DNA from: Hevea brasiliensis
Lineage: Eukaryota > Streptophyta > Magnoliopsida > Malpighiales > Euphorbiaceae
DNA: 64,000 nucleotides
Assembly (NCBI RefSeq): GCF_030052815.1
Contig: NC_079498.1
Coordinates: forward strand, 81,640,992 to 81,704,991
Direction of reading: 5' to 3'
Within the stretch, counting starts at the first letter, position 1; each line of letters starts with the position of its first letter. The notes beneath the pieces are model-generated. The model made no database searches, was not told the DNA's origin, and was given only the letters and a program-made list of their open reading frames with translations. The translations under genes were made by a program, and so were the position numbers. Shown piece by piece: positions 59,238 through 64,000 of this stretch.

Positions 59238-60540
59238 ATGACCAGAACCAAGCCTGAAGAAAAATGACTTGAATTGGATCCTGAAATAGACAAGACTATA
59301 AAAGCCATCAAGAGAGGAAGGAGACATCAAGAACCAAAACCTACAGTTTTTTAAACTCCAGTCATGGCTAACAACAACAACAGGCCAAGACGCTTAAGAG
59401 ACTATGAAGCCCTAACTATCTAAGGATTCTAATTCAGTGTTAGCAGGCTTAGAGTAAAGACCAACCATTTTAAACTTAAACTAGCATAGCTCCAAATGAT
59501 TCAGTAAACTCAATTTGGAGGCTTACATGTAGAAGATCCACACTATCACCAACAGTGCTCTCTTGCTTTGTGTGACACCTTTAAGGTGAATGGGGTCTCT
59601 GATGAAGCAATTAGACTCTGAGCATTCTCATTCTCCCTCTGAGATAAGGTAAAAAAGTGGCTGCTTTCTCAACTAGCTGTAATGTTTACCACCTAGGAGG
59701 ATCTTTCATAAGACTTCCTAGTAAGGTATTTCCCACTTGCAAAGACTATAAAACTAAGAGTAGAACTGGATACTTTCAGACAAAGAGAAGGAGAATCACT
59801 CTATGATATATGGGAAAGATACAAAGGCCTATAAATGGAGTGTCCACACCATGGCATAGAAGACTGGCTCCTAGTTCAAAACTTCTATAATGGACTACTA
59901 CCATCCACAAGGAGTACAGTTGATTCAGCAGCAGGAGGAGTCCTCATGAAGAAAATAGTAACTGAAGCTCTAAAACTGCTAAAGAGGATTGCATATCATA
60001 ATTTTGAGTGGTCAAATGGGAGGGGAGATATAAGAAGGACAGCAGGGATCCTGTAATTGGATGCCGTAAGCAAAGATAGTAGGGATCCTATAATTGGACG
60101 CCCTAAGCATGATTAATGCTCAGTTCGATCAGCTCACAAAAAGACTTGATAAGATAAAAGCTAATGTAGTAGGGTCAAGTAATCAACACTGCGATAACTA
60201 TGGAGGAGGTCACGCAACTTCAAAATGCAGTAATTACAACAAACCTTCCATGGAATAGATGAACTATGTGAACAATGGAAGAAACTTTAACCAAAGGCAG
60301 ATTAATAATCCATGCTCAAACACCTAAAACCTTGGATGGAGGAATCACCCCAATTTCTCATGGTCTAATTCATAGAATTAGCAGAACCAACCCATAAACA
60401 AATAGTAGGGATATAGACCAACACCATCCCTTGACTTTTAAAATAAAGGACAGAATCTAAGTTGACTATGGAATCTATAATGGAAAGCTTCTTGATAGTG
60501 CAACAACAATATAATGAAATGATAAAGTAATTAACCTCTA
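59238..60540 (+). pseudogene. gag: Athila-like gag
   Basis: It starts MTRTKPEEK, has IDKTIKAIKRGRR, then a capsid domain from about 59510 (ALCDTFKVNGVSDEAIRL, KVKKWLLSQL, FPLAKTIKLRVELDTFRQREGESLYDIWERYKGL, ECPHHGIEDWLLVQNFYNGL). The open stretch 59835-60056 is the longest clean part. A knuckle-like CDNYGGGHATSKC at 60190-60228 has Tyr where a Cys ligand is expected. Many stops follow to the protease. Confidence 0.82.
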
Positions 60541-61500
60541 GAATGGACCAGTTGGTTACCCATAATAAAATGCTTAAAAATTAAATTGCCCAGTAAGCCA
60601 GTTCTTTAAGCAAAGCAATGGGTAAATTGCTAAGTCAACCATAGATAAACCCCAAAGAATACTGCAAGGTAATTGCTTTAAGGAGTGGCAGAATCTTACA
60701 GGATTAAACACCAGAAGAAAAACAAAAGCCAAAAAGGGAAACTTCTAGAAGTTTTGATAGCCAAATAGAAAAAGAAGAGAAGGAAACTGAAGAAGATAAG
60801 GTAGAGGAGGAAAAAAAGAAAAATAAACTACCTAAACCATACTAGCCCCCTTTACCTTTTCCTCTAAGGTTCCAGAAAGCCAAGTTGGACAAACAGCTTA
60901 GAAAGTTTTTGGAAGTTTTATAAAAACTTTACATAAATATTCCCTTCACCAAAGCACTATCTCAAATGCTATCCTATGCAAAATTTTTAAAGGAAATCCT
61001 TTTAAAGAAAAGAAAGCTCAAAGACTATGAGACTGTTGCTTTGACAGAGGAATGCAGTGCCATCCTGCAAAATAAGCTACCTCCAAAACTCAAGGATTTT
61101 GAGAGCTTCTCTATACCTTGTCTTATTAGCAATATGAACATAGACAATGCCCTCTGGGATCTTGGCGCTAGTGTGAGTTTAATGCCCCTGTCAATTTGCC
61201 ACAAGTTGAATGTTGGAGAACTTAGACCAACTACCATCTCACTATAATAGGTGGATAGGTCTATCAAATATCCAGTTGGCATCTTAGAGAACATCCCCAT
61301 CAAAGTAGGCAAGTTCTTTATTCCTATAGGCTTTGTGGTCCTGGAGATGGAAAAAGATGTTTAGATTCCCATTATATTGGGAAGGCCTTTTTTAGCAACC
61401 GTCAGAGCTATCATAGACATAAAAAATGGGCGGTTAACTCTTAAAGTAGGAAAAGAGGAAGTGTAATTCAACCTATTTAGAGTAATAAAGCAAAAATTCT
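60541..61500 (+). pseudogene. Athila-like protease region
   Basis: A Glu/Lys-rich linker (60720-60830), then YAKFLKEILLKKRKL and the protease site ALWDLGASVSLMPLSI, with Asp at 61158. Asp-Leu-Gly-Ala-Ser is the usual form in this group, so here Leu is not a lesion. ILGRPFLATVRAIIDIKNG lies near 61375-61430. Stops occur after SL (61245) and elsewhere. Confidence 0.85.
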
Positions 61501-62741
61501 AATCTTGATGAATGCTTGAGGGTTGACATAATAGACAAGCTAGTAGAATAGGAATTCCAAAAGAGATATCCTGAAGATCCTCTCGAAGCATGCATTGTGC
61601 ACAATAACAAAGTGGATCATAACAATAAAGAAATTGTAGCATATGCACAATCTTTGGAAGCTAGCCCACCTCTACCCTTGGCTCATGCACTACAAGTGGA
61701 AGAGCTAAAGGAAGAATAACCCAAAGGCAAATCACCAAAGGACATAAAATAGGTAGAACTAAAACCTCTATCTTCTACTCTAAGGTATGCATTCTTGGAC
61801 TCAAACTCAAAATATCCTATCATTATAAATGCTAGCTTAAAAAATGTAAAAGAGGAAAAACTTTTAAGGGAGCTTAGGACCTATAGTTAAACTATAGGTT
61901 ACACAATAGATGACCTTAAACGGATTAGCCCTTCCATTTGTATGCATAGAATACCTATGGAAGAAAATAGTAAACCTACCATTGAACATCAAAGGAGACT
62001 TAACCCTAACATGAAAGAGGTTGTTAAAAAGGAAAATTTAAAACTATTGGATAGAAGTATTATATACCCAATCTCTAATAGTAAATAGGTTAGTCTAGTA
62101 CACATAGTGCCTAAAAAGGATGGGACAACTATTATAAGAAAAATAAAAATAATGAGCTAATCCCAACTAGGATGATCACTAGTTGGCATATGTGCATTGA
62201 TTATAGAAAACTAAATAGTACCACTAGAAAAAGGCCACTTTTCTCTTCCATTTAAGGACCAAATGTTAGAAAGGCTAGCAAAACATTCCTATTTCTGCTA
62301 CCTAGAAAGGTATTCAGGATTTTTCCAAATCCCTATTCACCTAGAAGACCAAGAAAGACCACATTTACCTGCCCTTATGGCACTTTTGTACATAGGAGAA
62401 TGTCCTTTAGTCTTTGTAATGCCTCAGCTACTTTTCAAAGATGCATGATGGCTATTTTTTCTAATTATATTGAAAATATAATGGAATTTTATGGATAATT
62501 TCTCTATTTATGGAACCACTTTTGATGAGTGTTTAGCTAACCTATCTAAAGTGCTACAAAGATGTGAGGAGTTAAACCTAGTTTTAAATATGGAAAAATG
62601 CCATTTCATAGTAAGGGAGGGCATAGTTCTTGGTTACCTCATATAAAAAAAAAAAAAAAAAAAATTGAAGTGGACAAGGCAAAAATTGAAATAATTGAGA
62701 AAATGTCACTACCTTCATTAGTCAAAGGAGTGTGAAGCTTT
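61501..62741 (+). pseudogene. pol: Athila-like reverse transcriptase
   Basis: An acidic spacer, then HIVPKKDGTT near 62100-62125, MCIDYRKLN near 62190-62215, LERLAKHSYFCYLERYSGFFQIPIH (motif A: LERYSG for LDGYSG, so the aspartate is lost) at 62263-62345, FMDNFSIYG near 62485-62515 (the catalytic Asp-Asp reads Asp-Asn), and GIVLGYLI. An uninterrupted run of 20 A (62645-62664) replaces the conserved SKKGIEVD segment before EVDKAKIEIIEKM. Confidence 0.82.
62645..62664 (+). repeat. A20 homopolymer inside RT
   Basis: Twenty consecutive A bases within the coding remnant, where E0 has mixed sequence (GTATCAAAAGAGGCATC). Probably replication slippage at an AAAAAAG-like codon run. Confidence 0.8.
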
Positions 62742-63290
62742 TTGGGAGATATGGGCTTCTATAGAAGATTCATTAAAGATTTCTCAAAAATAGCTAAGCC
62801 ATTAACTAACTTGCTAAATCAAGATATTCCTTTTGACTTTGATGAAAATTACCTTGATTCATTTAACAGGATAAAGGAGACTCTAATTTCTGTACCAATT
62901 ATACAACCACTAGATTGGGAGCTAGCATTTGAGGTAATGTGTGATGCAAGTGACTATGCAATAGGAGCAATTCTTGGACAGAGAAAGGATAAAAAAGTTC
63001 ATGCCATCTACTATGCCAGTAAGGCACTTGATGATGCACAGGTCAACTATGCAACCGTAGAGAAAGAACTCGTAGCAGTAGTGTTTGCAATTGATAATTT
63101 AGTTGGATTAAAAGTCATTATATACACAGACCATGCTGCTATTTGATACCTCATGAATAAAAAAGAAGTAAAACCAAGATTGATCTAGTGGATCCTACTT
63201 TTGCAGAAATTCGATCTTGAAATCAAAGATAAAAAGGGAATCGAGAATGTGGCAGCTGACCACCTCTCCAAACTTAAGTAGGAAGACACA
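62742..63290 (+). pseudogene. pol: Athila-like RNase H
   Basis: GFYRRFIKDFSKIAKPLTNLLNQ leads into CDASDYAIGAILGQRKD, KELVAVVFAID, VIIYTDHAAI and ENVAADHLSKLK. The four acidic residues are all present. A stop at 63144 (TGA for a Trp/Arg-like residue) and another after KPRLI break it. About eight residues are lost at NLVGLKVI compared with E0 ([12 protein letters not shown]). Confidence 0.87.
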
Positions 63291-64000
63291 GTGGACTGCT
63301 TTGAAGATTTACCAATTGATGACTACTTTCCAAATGAACACCTATTAGCAATCTCCCAAGCCCCATGGTATGCTGACATTGTTAACTATCTTGTGTGTAG
63401 AGTTTTGCCACTCAACATGTCTTACCAATAAAAAAAAAAAGGTTTTACATGATGTAAGGGCCTGTACCTGGGAAGAACCTCTGCTACACAAGAGATGCAA
63501 TGATGGGCTGATTAAAAGATGCATACTAGAAGAGGAAATAGAAAGTGCGCTATAGCACTGCCACTCATTACCCTATGGATGAAACTTCAGCACAATAGAG
63601 ATAGCAGCCAAAATTCTATAAGTAGAATTCTACTGGCCCAACTTATTTAAAGATGTAAGAAACTTTGTACTGATATGTAATCAGTGTTAAAGGGCTGGAA
63701 AAATCTCAAGAAGGAACTAGATGCCACTCTATAGTATACTTGAAGTTGAATTGTTTGATGTTTGGGGAATAAACTTTATGGGTCCATTCCCATCCTCGTT
63801 TGGTAACAACTACATCTTTTTTGGTGTAGAGTATGTATCAAAATGGGTGAAAGTAATAGCCTTACCAACAAATGATGCCAAAGTAGTGATCAAGTTCCTC
63901 AAGAAATACATCTTCATAAGATGTGGCACACCAAGGGTGATAATTAGTGATGGGAGAAGTCACTTTAGCAACAACTAGTTTGAAATATTATTAAGGAAAT
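63291..64000 (+). pseudogene. pol: Athila-like integrase, 5' part
   Basis: PWYADIVNYLV near 63365, LLHKRCNDGLIKRCILEEEI (zinc domain, decayed), then the core [30 protein letters not shown] (63757-63846) and [17 protein letters not shown] to 63978. The first catalytic residue, normally Asp in GIDFMG, is Asn; the second (ISDG) is present; the Glu would lie beyond the window. Confidence 0.86.

Larger units (their letters stand above)
57530..64000 (+). mobile_element. Athila-like gypsy, plus strand, truncated by the window end
   Basis: LTR (about 57530-59087), primer site, gag, protease, RT, RNase H and integrase in the gypsy order, running off the right edge. It interrupts E0 in opposite orientation. 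The duplication cannot be checked because the other end is outside. Stops every few dozen codons show it is old. No chromodomain or env-like region is within reach. Confidence 0.88.

Noticed and set aside
61158..61170. Asp-Leu-Gly in the Athila-like protease as a lesion
   Set aside because: Asp-Leu-Gly-Ala-Ser is normal in Athila/Tat-type proteases, unlike the Tekay case at 8313.

Overview
The window is plant nuclear heterochromatin made entirely of LTR retrotransposons inserted into one another. I see no host gene, rRNA, tRNA gene, CRISPR array or bacterial feature. Evidence for a plant: Ty1/copia and Ty3/gypsy elements with initiator tRNA-Met primer sites (TGGTATCAGAGC), an Athila-type element with a degenerate tRNA-Asp primer site, a chromodomain on a Tekay/Del-type integrase, very long AT-rich LTRs and 5-bp target-site duplications (TSDs). 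The species cannot be named from this; a dicot is plausible.

Layout, oldest to youngest. (0) An Athila-like gypsy pol on the minus strand (E0) is the substrate. It survives in three pieces (42186-43037, 47295-47416, 57047-57529) whose reading joins up once the insertions are removed. (1) Into E0 went copia A (minus; 5' LTR 20548-20875 plus 40403-42185, body beyond the left edge), a palindromic LTR (43038-47289, TSD TTAAT), copia D (plus, 47417-57046, TSD TGCAT), and a forward Athila-like element (57530 to beyond the right edge). (2) Copia A was hit in its leader by a reverse LTR (20442 down to 17681, continuing at 58-1) and in its LTR by copia B (minus, 20876-40397, TSD CACCA). (3) Copia B was hit in its 5' LTR by copia C (plus, 29153-39125, TSD CTAAT). 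The reverse LTR was hit by a Tekay-type gypsy (plus, 59-17675, TSD TTCCA). (4) Each of the two Tekay LTRs was then hit by a solo LTR (200-3335, TSD AGAAA; 12819-16428, TSD ACAGT).

Every coding region is a decayed gag-pol: capsid/nucleocapsid, protease, integrase, reverse transcriptase and RNase H. Order is PR-IN-RT-RH in the copias and PR-RT-RH-IN in the gypsies. Tekay pol is in one frame for 3.8 kb, broken only by stop codons, most explicable as C-to-T changes. The longest open frame (807 codons, copia B) looks intact but lacks reverse transcriptase motif A.

Signals beyond the standard annotation: a trio of short upstream ORFs (63, 36 and 27 nt, starting Met-Asp-Val/Met-Pro) in the copia leaders; a palindromic 35-bp leader repeat with 3 to 10 copies; hairpins near the 3' ends of four different LTRs with compensatory base changes; a recurring CATAACT/CCAATTGG module in the long LTRs; an insertion whose two ends are both LTR 5' ends; and a cluster of CAG/CTG to CG losses confined to copia C.
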